Notes under the pieces: generated by a model
Told to the model about the DNA's origin: nothing
The model's input: the letters and a program-made list of their open reading frames with translations, nothing else
Database searches by the model: none
Position numbers and translations under genes: made by a program
Origin: Paratinospora sagittata
Lineage: Eukaryota > Streptophyta > Magnoliopsida > Ranunculales > Menispermaceae
Length of the DNA stretch: 64,000 nucleotides
NCBI GenBank assembly: GCA_035771175.1
Contig: CM069595.1
Span: 1,963,056-2,027,055 of the forward strand
Reading direction: 5' to 3'
Shown here: piece after piece, positions 1-10,155 of the stretch
Layout of the letters: each line of letters starts with the position of its first letter
Position numbering within the stretch: the first letter of the stretch is position 1

Positions 1-400
1 GATTTAGACACAAACAACAAAGATAATTTTATGTGTCAATTAGGAATAGCAAGATACTAGTTATTAATGGTAATGATAGAAGAAAAGAAAAACCTAATAA
101 ACACAAGTAGAGATAATAAAGAAAGATAAAACTACTAGTAATATAATTGAAGATTTAATCCCCAATAGAATAGAGTGAAGAAGCAGACTGGTGAGGCTGA
201 CCCCTTTTAAAAAAACTGTGTTCACCTTAGTATATCCAAACAAAATATTTAAAATAAAAAATAAAAGCAATTAGATATTATAACAATAAATCCAAGCAGT
301 AGAAAAAGGACTAACAAGAGTCAAGATTTTTCAAAAAAGAATAGTGCACAATAATGACAATAATATTTATATTGCAATGGTCTTTGCTTTCTCATATTAC
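1..400. other. POT1 intron 2 or later; no further exon recognised
   Basis: This is AT-rich sequence downstream of POT1 exon 2 in transcript sense. A short minus-strand stretch near 170-227 stays open after an AG and begins VNTVF, faintly like the next POT1 segment, but it runs into non-coding AT-rich sequence and does not keep the family pattern. I do not call it an exon. Confidence 0.5.
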
Positions 401-1007
401 CAAGACACGATGTAGTTGAATTAAATCTCCAGCTGACTTAACATGAGGCAGTTCTTCAGTATTCTGACAAAACATATTGACTGAGATTGGCAGATCTTGA
501 TATGATTCATCCACTAGCTTCAGTGTACACACATAATCTGCAACAGATGGTTAAATGATCAAATACACAGACAAAATCATTTGATGATACATAAATATCA
601 ATATCCTTAGATACATGATTCAATCAAGAAGAATTCAAGTGTATGTATGTAACTGTTTAAATCATGAAAGAGAAGAACCTTTGCATCAGACTAACAAACA
701 TAGCACAATCCACTAAAACCATCCTACATACTAAATGTATATACTTCAAATGTGAAATTTATTGAGAACACAACAAACTAGAACTGAAATCAGAATAGAA
801 GATCGTAGTCATAATTCGTTTCCACAAGTAATGAAGCTAGTTATATAACTTTCAAAATTCTATCTTGAGACTCATATTTAAATTCCTTTGGAGTGTTAAA
901 TACAAGAGGCGTCATAAGAAATTAGGGATAGGTCGCGAAACACATCGATGAAATAAACTCCAAAAGAACAAAAGATACATGAAATGAAGGAAAATCTCCC
1001 AAAAAGA

Positions 1008-1084
<77 letters not shown>

Positions 1085-1218
1085 AAAAGATTACCAGTTC
1101 CCTTGCTCTTCCTGGGAAGCCCAAACTCAGTAACAACCCCTAATAGATTGACCTTCTGATGAATGCATAGCATCGCATCTCGTAAAGGAAGGAATCTGTA
1201 ATCCTTCGGTGGCTTCAT
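401..1218 (-). CDS. POT1: POT1-like telomere single-strand-binding protein, 5' part only
   Basis: Two exons read on the minus strand. Exon 1 is 1218-1095 (ATG, 41 codons plus one base) and begins MKPPKDYRFLPLRDAML. Exon 2 is 537-401, and its first two bases complete the split Asp codon. The donor is GTAATC at 1094 and the acceptor is TTGCAG ending at 538. The joined peptide (87 aa) has the start of the POT1 N-terminal OB-fold: VNLLGVVTEFGLP, then DYVCTLKLVDESY, ISVNMF and SAGDLIQLHRVL. POT1 proteins bind the G-rich 3' telomeric overhang or act with telomerase; plants carry POT1a/POT1b paralogues and I cannot say which this is. Exon 2 ends in phase 0 with donor GTAATA at 400. The rest of the gene (normally more than 400 aa) should lie left of the window. 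The open frame after exon 1 into the CT repeat is intronic. Confidence 0.85.
1011..1080. repeat. (AG)35 dinucleotide microsatellite in POT1 intron 1
   Basis: There are 70 bases of uninterrupted AG, read as CT in the POT1 sense. The repeat begins 14 bases after the 5' splice site at 1094, so the start of intron 1 is almost entirely (CT)n. Length polymorphism is expected for an uninterrupted array of this size. Confidence 0.97.
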
Positions 1219-1762
1219 TTCTACGAATAATCACTAGAACCCCAACTTTCTTCCTTGTAGAAAGAACGAAGAACCAAATACTAGGGCCTGGGGGATTCGG
1301 AGGGAAATTTTGAAAAACCAATGATGATAAAAGCGTACATTTCTTACATTTAAGCTCTGGTAAAACAATAAAACCGACTCTGAGCCTGTTTGGAACATTT
1401 CTTACAAAAAGCACTTCTTCAAAAAAAGTATTTCTTAAAAATTATAAAAAATATATATATAAAAATTCACCGTTGTTGAGTAAAATCATATGTTAACAAA
1501 CAATCTAAAAAAATGTTTTTGGTCCCCGACCAATCTCTTTATTGAGATAAAAAAAAAAGAATAAAAAAATAGAGGTTACAAGGTAGTAGGAGCATCTAAT
1601 TGTATATGGTCATGTGGTGTTATCTTGCTTTCTTGCTTGTACCAAAAAGGAATGAGCAGCCTCCAATTAATGTACTATACTCTTGATTATTTAAGTTGAA
1701 AGATTCCAATTAATATACTATATTCTTCATTATATAAGTTCAAAGATTATTTTATATATTAC
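1219..1762. other. Intergenic, POT1 upstream side
   Basis: This holds the presumed POT1 5' UTR and promoter. A fragment near 1387-1440 starts with a GCCTGTTTGG-type terminus and is A-rich, resembling one end of a MITE, but I could not find its partner end. The rest is AT-rich with no coding signal. Confidence 0.5.
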
Positions 1763-2256
1763 CGGCCTCGTAAGGTAATAGAATAAGATAAGATTATTTT
1801 TAATTAAATTTTTATGTGTTAAAAGCGAGTGGAATAAGATTAAAAATAATTTTATCTACTATTTTATCCTCTGCTATGGGATAAAACCCAACCAAAATGT
1901 CGGATTTATTTTATTCAACGCTGATTTTTTTTTGTGCCATTCATCTTCATCATCATCATCTTCTTCTTCTTCCAATGTTGTAATTTATTTTTTTTTGGAT
2001 TCAGGTTTTGCAACAATCGCAAAACTTGCAACCATTTTTTTTCTTATTCAGCTTCTTCTTCTTCTTCATTTCACAAAACCCAAATTTTGGTTTTGCATTT
2101 TTTTTTAATGTAATTAAAAAAAAATTAATTATTATTTGGTTTCAATTCTAAACACATCACTGAACACAAGATTACTTTTTTTTTAATTCTATCATATCTT
2201 ATTCTATTCAATCTCATTAAAATAATTTCATCATATTCCGCACATTAAACGGACCC
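1763..2256 (-). mobile_element. Tourist-like (PIF/Harbinger) MITE, copy 1 of the window family
   Basis: Minus-strand relative of the three elements at 59814-61092. Its outer end on the minus strand reads GGGTCCGTTTAATGTGCGG followed by ATATGATG and GAGATTGAATAGAATAAG, matching the head of the copy at 59814. The other end is CGGCCTCGTAAGGTAATAG, a diverged inverted repeat. The trinucleotide TAC flanks both sides (1760-1762 and 2257-2259), as expected for a 3-bp target duplication. Non-coding, with an internal purine-rich tract of GAA units also seen in the other copies. Confidence 0.7.
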
Positions 2257-5249
2257 TACCTATGTGGTTTTGTGTACTGTACACATAAAAAGAGGTTCGA
2301 CAACAGTACAATAGTCCTATTTTTGTTGTGATTACTTATTAGGAGGAAAGATATAGTTTGTTGTATAACAAAAAAGTACATTTTAAAAAGGGAAATCTAC
2401 GATTTGGTTTAATTCAATCCAAACTTATTTTGCTATTAACGAAAATAAAATATTCTTTGACATCTTTAGCTATAAGTGGGTTAATGGTATAGGCTCTACT
2501 TGATAGTGTTTTTTAAAATATTTTTAGACTAAAAATATTTTTAAAAGTGTTTGACAATATCGGTTTCTAACAAATTAAAATAGCATTTAACTCTCTAGAA
2601 GAAGCTATTGAGACAAGCTTTTTTTAAAAGTAATTTTTTAAAAAATATTTCTCAAAAAAATATTTTAGCAAAGATTGTACCAAACGAGACCATAATGATT
2701 AGAAAAATTATATGCACCCAAACCCCTAGGGTCGGCAAGGAGCCAATTGTATATTCCACACCTTCTTATGCATCTAACGATCTAATCTTATATGTAACTA
2801 CACCTTTATAATATTCATTGAATTATTTGTTACAAGGGTGAGATGCGTAAAATATATATATATATATCAAAATGAAAATGAAAGTATACTTGTAGATGGA
2901 GTTGAACTTTTTATAATTAGATTAAAATATATCTTTAAATATAAAATATGAGTGGTGGAATGGGAGGGCCGGTGCGCCAGGCAGTAAGAGAAGTGTGGTG
3001 CTGTTGTAACGCTTTGTAATTGGTAGTACAGAAATAGGAGGGAAGTTAGTGGTTGGTAAGTAGTACTTGAAGATGTGTACTACTACCACTGTAGTACATC
3101 CAATTCCCCTCATACCAACATGTATAACTCACCCCTCATAAACCAATCTCACACAATGAAAACTCCTGATTGGCCTTCCAAGTTACAATATCTACCAAGG
3201 CAAAGCAACAAAGCAACGCAAGGAAGCAGCATCAAAGCTGGAATGGAATTTCGAGTAGTATTGTTAATAGGGGAGATAACAAGGCAGGGGCAAGGCAGTG
3301 CATGGAATGGAACAATCAACCACAAGGAATGCTGTTGTTGCTCTTTCCCTGCACTGCCTCTTCCCTGGCCCTCCTCTCTCTATTATTTCTTCATTAATTC
3401 CTTTTATTTTATTTTATTTAATTTGGTCTGTGTTTTCTAAGAACATAGCTATAGGCTGAATATATACAAAATAGATCTCACATGCCTGTAACTCAAAATT
3501 TAACCGACATTAGATTTGTCGATGATTTTAGCTATTTTGCCTAATTTTAATTTCATTCCACAAACAAAAGATTAAAAATAATAATTTACCTTATGATCCC
3601 AAATGTTTTTTTTACCTTAGAAATTCTAAGGGGAGTGATTCTCTTGGAGTAGGATTCGAAAACAGGACCCGTTCAATGATTGTATTTTCTACACTTGATG
3701 TAATTGTTGGCTGACATTGTTGACTCTTGAAATGCAGGTGATGTGTGCATTGCCCGGTTCAAGTCATTCATTTTCTATCCAGAAGGAGATATGCGAATCT
3801 TGACCGTATTAATTCGTGAACAAGGCATTACCAAAAAGAAAAAAAACAAGTCGAATCGAATACAAGTCCTTTTCAATTTTGAAGTTATGATAAACTTGTA
3901 GAAATTATGTTACAATCATGTTGATAAAGGAGCTAGCCCTTGTTCAAACTGGTGGCCTTGGACGTTTCCAGTTGTTACAATGAATGAAAGTCTTGTTAAA
4001 TTCATTGTATATCTGATGAGAGTTTCTTAAATATATATATATATATTCGAAGTGTTTTTCTATAGGACCTTGTGGCAGAAGCGGGTGAATTCTTATAATA
4101 GTCTTTTTGTTACTCCCACCTCTTGTGAATATTGTCTATCCCTTTCTTATCTTCCTGGTTCATATATCTAAGTGGGTTTTGGATATTTGCTTGGTGACGC
4201 GCGCTTTGAGTACTACTGCTACTCTTTGTTATGGTGTTATCTTTTTCAGCATTATTAATATAAGTCTCTTTGTTTCTGCTTAAGAAAAAAGATTATAAGA
4301 GAGGAATCAATTAAGAAATCATACTGAATTAAGACACATTCAACAATGAATTTAGCCATACTTATAAAATGTGGAACAACAATGAATATGGCCATACTTA
4401 GATGAATCGATTAGGCTATATCCTAGGCTCTACCATTTATATATATATCTAGCTTTCATAGCCAGCCCATTGCTTCTTATATCTTTTCAATGATGTTGAG
4501 CTCACTTTCTTGGAATTTTCACTTCGCTAGGGAACCATCTTCGAGGGCTTTAAATAACTAAAACTCCGTCCTCTTCAGGTTAATTAGAGCAAGTTAGATT
4601 GTCTATATAACTCTCTGCATACGTTTATCTGGTCCTTAGATGGCCTTTTTCTCATGTAAATCTTCTTCTTTTTTCTTGTTTTTTTTTTTTTTAACTTTTT
4701 AATTGACTACCCCACTCTATCTTTCATCTCGTTCCTCTATTGTCTCTTATATTTGAAATGCTCAAGATTTTATTTATTTATTTTTATTTTATTTTATTTT
4801 TTGTAAAGTTTAGTTTTTTAGGTAGCTATTGGTCCATAATAAACTGAATACTTATGATACCTTGTAATAAAAACTTCCTAAGGTATTGTTTTTCTTCCTG
4901 TTAATTGTTAGTAGAATGCTAATCTAACTGCAAAATAATACAACTTCAATGAATATTAAGGTTATCCTTCATACTTGTAGGATAGTGAGACAGTAGAAAA
5001 CTTAAGTTGCGTTTAGTTTATGATTTGAATACAATTTTTTATATTCAAAATTTTAAAAGTACGAAATACGTGTTTGGTTCGTTGAAACCCAAAAAAAAGT
5101 TTTTCAAAATTTATAAAGAAAACAAATTATTTTTAAGAAATGCCAAAATACTAGTAGCCTTACTTATTCTTTGTTAGTTTTTCAAAAAGAAAATTGGCAG
5201 CAGTAAAAAATAAATAAAAAAATAAGGGTTACCAAGGCTTCTTCCTAAA
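2257..5249. other. Intergenic DNA with AT-rich repeats
   Basis: No coding exon could be supported across these 3 kb. A small element-like segment around 2489-2692 has loosely inverted ends (GGCTCTACTTGATAGTG against GGTCTCGTTTGGTACAATC) and may be another MITE. Short (TA)n tracts occur near 2852-2867 and 4028-4046. A fragment at about 5008-5110 (TTGCGTTTAGTTTATG, then GTGTTTGGTTCG) looks like a degraded element terminus. Short open frames at 2608-3440 show no family resemblance. Confidence 0.5.
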
Positions 5250-5930
5250 GAAGACTATAGATCATGTTCGTTTGGCACGCTTTGGTCCACTGAGCACAAG
5301 ATATGGTTAGTCGAGCTTGAGCGTCCTCATTCTCTTTACTGACAGTGAAGGTGTATTATCAGAATTCCTCATGATCTGCTTCAGCTTCAACTCTTGTTGA
5401 TATTGCTTCATCTTGCCAGGTCCTTTCCCTTGAAATTTATGTGAAATCCTCCGAAAAGCCTCTTTGGGGGTCATAGTCTGGCCAAACTCATCTCTCCTCT
5501 CTATATGAATATGAATCTCTTTCGGTCCATCATTTTCATAAATGCCAACTAGTACATTAATTTTCTTCTTCTCCATATTCCGACCACCCCATTCAATACT
5601 CTCCTTAAGTACTGGTCCCCGTTCTTTAAGCAGTTGTAGGGCTCCTGATAACCCTTTCCCAACACCAAACTCATGGATGGTCTCATCGGGAACAACTTCC
5701 TCTTTCATCTCAATGGCCGATTCATCTTTCTTTTCCTTATCATTGTCTTTTTCCACTTCACCTTCATCCATGAAAACATCTTCAGTCTCAGGTTTATAAT
5801 GCCCTTCTTTGTTAAGCTGGAGTGCCCAGAGAAACTGCTCCACTTCTGTCAAAACAATCCTGTTTTCTTGACTCTCTCCAGATGAGGGTGGTTTGATTTC
5901 TACTTTAACCCATCTCAAATTTCTAATTAG
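5250..5930 (-). pseudogene. Intron-less, broken copy of SART1/DOT2 splicing-factor C-terminal region
   Basis: The minus strand reads through a 5'-truncated frame that closely matches the C-terminal third of plant SART1 family proteins (DOT2/MDF, U4/U6.U5 tri-snRNP component). Recognisable blocks are ENRIVLTEVEQFLWALQLNK, VGKGLSGALQLLKERG, EWGGRNM, RDEFGQTMTPKEAFRRISHK and FQGKGPGKMKQYQQELKLKQ. The open frame has no ATG at its upstream end; the frame opens at a TTG near 5936. After MRTLKLD an in-frame TAA (5307-5309) interrupts the protein, yet the same frame continues with PYLVLSG, the conserved sequence that follows in intact family members, and then decays. Stop, truncation and absence of introns indicate a retrocopy or degenerate duplicate, not a working gene. 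I found no clear poly-A tail or target-site duplication. Confidence 0.85.
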
Positions 5931-6755
5931 AAACAATCTCTAACAAAATATAATCTAGATTATTTCTAATTCCAACATCCCCATAATCTAGATTATCTGA
6001 ATTACACTTATATATAAATAGAAGAAATGAAGAGGATGTTTTGAGAAAACTCACATCGTCATTAAAAGATGATGCTATGTTGCCTTCTTGTAATTAGATA
6101 GTCTGTTTTAAGCTTGCTGGGGTTTATCTCCAAATAAATAGGTAGTTTATTAGGCTTCTTGTTTTGAGTACTTCTAGTGCTCTCTATTTCAAGGTTGTTG
6201 CAATCTTTTTGCATTATATATTTTATCTTGTCTCTTTAAACAAAATTAAAAATTAAAAAGCTTGGACAGTTTTTTTTTTCTTTTTCTTTTTTTATAAGAA
6301 ATAGGAAAGTGATATGCCTTTGATTAGCAATTTGCCAAAAAATCTGCTCCAAATTTCAACATCATAAAAGTGATTTAATTTTAATAAGTTTAATGATTCA
6401 TTATTATACAAGGAAGATAAGAAAAATCAATTTCATACAGTAAACAGAGGAGTTTCATGAACTCCTAGATCTCAAAAAGTACATAAATAGAACAAGAAAA
6501 GGAAGAAACTGAACATGTTCATTTGAAAGTGAAAAAGAAAAATTAGCAGCCATTTCCAACCAATGAAACCAAAAAGTTGCTGCAGAACCTTAGCAAAGAT
6601 CATTATCTCAGAGCATTAGGAAGGAAGGAAGAACAGGACTTCGGCGTCGGTGTTGGACACAAGACTCTTTTATCTCCCATCACAACTATTTCTTAGTATT
6701 GGTGGTGAGATCCAAAAGTATTGTGTCCGTCACCGACGCAGAAGACTTGCCCTTG

Positions 6756-6756
<1 letters not shown>

Positions 6757-6785
<29 letters not shown>
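6757..6785. repeat. Short (TC)n and (TATC)n microsatellite
   Basis: About ten CT units are followed directly by three TATC units. It lies in non-coding DNA and open frames through it are compositional artefacts. Confidence 0.85.
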
Positions 6786-6786
<1 letters not shown>

Positions 6787-6875
6787 CAAACACACCCAAC
6801 CAACAAGATCACAACTCTCTCACTTTTGGTCACTGCTCTTTCTTCTATAGAAAACAGAGCAGAGCATCACGAGGT

Positions 6876-6923
6876 GCTTTGTACCATAAGACCAGAACCC
6901 ACTACAACTCTGTGGTACAAAGC
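6876..6923. other. Perfect 11-bp inverted repeat (hairpin)
   Basis: GCTTTGTACCA at 6876-6886 is perfectly complementary to TGGTACAAAGC at 6913-6923 across a 26-base spacer. The stem is too short for an ordinary plant miRNA precursor and no known mature miRNA was recognised. It may be a remnant of a small transposon or a chance hairpin. Confidence 0.6.
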
Positions 6924-9856
6924 CTGCTTATGTGTAGTACAACTAAGCGCTGCCAGTACAATTTTGAATTTTTCCAACGTGTTTGGAGTGATAGATTTCC
7001 TGGTATTTTTTTTTCACCTTTTTTTCTTTAGCATTATATTTTTGGATATGTGCAACTATTTGCAACCTTTTGAATTTGTATTGAATCACGCACTGATTGG
7101 ATATAATCGAAAAGAATTTAATGGAGGTGGATCATAAAATACTGTAGTTTGCATTGCAGTACAACACTTCAGTACTTTATTCACATTCCTGTAAAAATTA
7201 AATTTCCGATAAAGCAATTTTTTGTTGGCATTTTGTGTTGAATTCAAGCCATGAAAATTTAAAAACGATGAATAAATAGGCAGATCAATCATTCATGCTA
7301 CTAATAAATTCTGCTAAATAGAGTTCCAAACTAATTTAACAATGTAGCCCAATTAGAGGTGTGAAACTAAAAATGATTACACAGTGATCTCAATATAGCT
7401 ACCACCTGTATAATGTTCAAAACTTGAAGTTGCCATAAACATTTGAAACTTAAAAGCTGTAGATACCATTTACCAATAAGCTCACAGAACAGATTGCTTT
7501 CCTTGACAAGGCACTATCTGAGCATGCAAAAATCTGTTCTTTTTTTTTTTTTTTTTTCTACCACAAGTACTTTAGTCTAAATTTTATGGTTGAAGTAATC
7601 ATGCCAAGCATGAGCTGACTAAGAAATAGAATGTACTACTTGCTGCAGTGATCATCAATTTATTTCCAGATTAACAAGTAACCTGCATCAAGATTTCAAA
7701 GGAGGCTGATCAGAGATATGAATAGCAGAGCGACGACAATATGAAAAATTAACCATTGCTTGCAATTACATAATTCAATTTCATGTACCATTTATAAGGC
7801 AATACCCCAATGAAGGACTATGATCTATGAGTGTGTTACTCGTATATTTGTATAGTAAAGAAATGCTATAGTGATTCCTAGCTTGAATCATAACATGACT
7901 TACATTACATGACTATTACATGATTCACTTGAAAGAGAACACCTACATAACAAGGACAGTCACATGATAAAAGTCATGCTAAGAGTCACTTTAAGAGTCC
8001 CTATAACATTTTTTTTTTCCTGTTTCAGTCTGGTTGTAAAACTTTTGACCAAAGCTAAAATAGCATAGAAATTAGCCTATGAAGAACTTAATATAGCATA
8101 ATTATGAGTGTTCTTTTGATGGAGTTAACATGACTGCATTTGGTGCCATATGATTGAATAATCAGAAAACTTGGACGGATTGAAATTCTTTTTCGGAGTT
8201 GTAGGAAAGCATGAGGTTTCTGTGTGACAATGGCTTAACTACAAAGACCTAGCAATTAAGCATTCTTATGTAAACATGGTATCAAGGCTCGATCTCAGAT
8301 TATCTGCACTCATAGAAAATAATAAATAAAATAAAATAAAAAAAAGATTGTGCCATCCCTAATGATCACAAAGAAAAGAGGAAAAGCATCATATCATCAT
8401 CTGTTCTATGTCTAGAGCAATACACTCTGAATGGAAGACAAAAGAAACAATGGAAAACCTTGGAGGGGTTTCTACATGAATGCAACTAAAGGGTACATGT
8501 TACTGGACAGGATTTTAATGCATGGCCAGTGGCTGCAATAGTTTTATAAATTTGGAATTCAGGAGCAAGTACTAGTTACTGCCATTCACTCAGTAACATA
8601 GATTTTCAAAACTACCAGGCTCCTCAGTTGATTTCCACTGTAATATGCATAGGAAAGGAATATGAAGAGATCTCCACTTGTCTCACATCTAATCTTACTC
8701 TTCGAAACACATCTTAACAACCTAATATCCATAATCATGAAATATTTCACCATAACTTGTACCAGAGAAGCTACTTTTGAGATGGAAAAAACCAGACATA
8801 GAATTGCAAAACAACCTGAGCTGCAACTAATCATTTCCGTAAGCAAGCTAAACATGATGATACTTAGCTAGAGAGAATTAGAGAAAACATGGATCACCTC
8901 AAGATAAAAGATCTGTGGGTGTTTAGTCAGAAAGCTAAAGAGTACAGGATACATTGTGAAAAGATGAAGTATATCTGCTTGGAGAAGGAAACAAGTGAAA
9001 AAAAAAAAAAAAAATCCCATTTTAACCCACATTATATACAAACTTTAGATGCCCGAAAACTTTCTGTCGCTCTCTGAAATGTCCATTTGGAGGAGAATTA
9101 GTCCAAAATCATCTAATGTTTGCTTATATGCCTAGACAGGTGCACAAATGGAAGCAAGCAACAATAATTTAATTATTTTCAAGTAGTGTTTGAGATGTCT
9201 AGTAGACGAATAAATAAAATAGATTTTGGTTCAAGTATGAATTATTGTTGAAACAATCCATATATAGCTCAAGTTTTACCATGGCGTTGTTAATGTTCTA
9301 GCAACTTCATTGGATGGATGGCTTCATGTTTAAAGATCTAATGAAACATTTGATTCAGCAACAGTTGAAACATTACACATTTCTTGGCTAGAGAAGATAT
9401 GTGGCAAAGAAGAAGGGATTTAAATTTAAGTAGAATGGAATTTGATAAAATGATAAGAGTCATGGAAACACTTGATTCATCCACATTTTTCACATTAGCT
9501 CCACAGAACTTTGATACAAATTCCAGATGGAATTCCAAAGGTCAAGTGATGGTTCAGTAAGATAACTATAAGTTAACAAAATATCAGAAGGAAACACATT
9601 AAAGAGAAACTTGATGGTGCTTCCATTTCAACTATGAAATGGGCTGTAAAAGAAAAGCCCCTATGCAATGAACTACCACCGAAGCCGAAGAGATAAAGAC
9701 CTAAAGCACCATAAAAGAGAGAACAAAAACTAGAATGCATGCAGAAATAACTTAAACTAGAACAATAACTCTGGTTCAATAGCATAATAAACAAAGTAAC
9801 TAAACAATTAGGAACAACAATTTGCAAAATTAATTAGAGTTAAGCTAGTAACATAC

Positions 9857-10155
9857 TTGCGATCTTCATCAGTCCAACATGCTAAGTGAGCAGTAGTAGT
9901 AGTAGTACAATCTACTGGAAAACAGAGCAAAGCTTCTTCAAATCTGTGGTCCATATTACCCGATTCAATCGATTGCAAATCCTGTAGAAGGATTTCATAG
10001 TGTTTCTCAACCTCTTTTGCACTTCTCCCACCAACCATGGCTGAAACAACTTCCCATCGATCCGGGTTGTCTTCTTCCACAACTGCTAATGCCAATTCAA
10101 ACAGCTTGTTCTCTTCCCAACTCCACCCGGAAAACAAGTTGGGAAATTCCTCCAT
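9857..10155 (-). CDS. MYB-related (single SANT) protein, first exon
   Basis: The exon starts at ATG 10155 and runs 99 codons plus two bases to a GTATGT donor at 9856. The peptide opens MEEFPNLFSGWSWEENKLFE and has one SANT/MYB-like helix set at residues about 11-60: the W residues of SWEENK and DRWEVV, then GGRSAKEVEKHYEILLQDLQ. This resembles RADIALIS-like proteins and the first domain of DIVARICATA-type MYBs. It ends with CWTDEDR, which could open a second short element. The SHAQKYF motif of DIVARICATA/MYBS proteins is not visible in the 3 kb downstream, so I favour a short RADIALIS-like product with a tiny final exon. Expected role: nuclear DNA-binding or protein-interaction regulator. The 3' end is not resolved. 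Confidence 0.75.

Larger units (their letters stand above)
5931..9856. other. Non-coding stretch, probably including the 3' part of the MYB-related gene
   Basis: No exon is secure here. The MYB-related gene that starts at 10155 must continue into this stretch because exon 1 ends at a donor (9856). One formal candidate for its next exon begins at 8815 after an AG and would continue the frame as KLFCNSMSG with a stop about 30 codons later; this is unverified. The stretch also holds a (TC)n tract near 6757-6777, a hairpin at 6876-6923, poly-T runs near 7540 and a poly-A run near 9000. Confidence 0.4.

Noticed and set aside
170..240. Possible POT1 exon 3 beginning VNTVF on the minus strand
   Set aside because: The similarity is only a few residues, the frame soon enters AT-rich non-coding sequence and no proper donor was found.
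912..1136. Open frames with long Leu-Ser repeats
   Set aside because: They are translations of the (CT)n microsatellite in POT1 intron 1, not protein-coding.
2608..3440. Several short open frames
   Set aside because: They have no recognisable domain, no splice continuity and lie in repeat-like AT-rich DNA.
6650..7137. Overlapping frames of 66-138 residues on the plus strand
   Set aside because: The frames are kept open by the CT repeat and T-runs; no family pattern.
7515..7530. CATGCTCAG on the minus strand as part of a SHAQKYF motif for the MYB gene
   Set aside because: The following codons do not give KYF, and the frame closes without a MYB helix.
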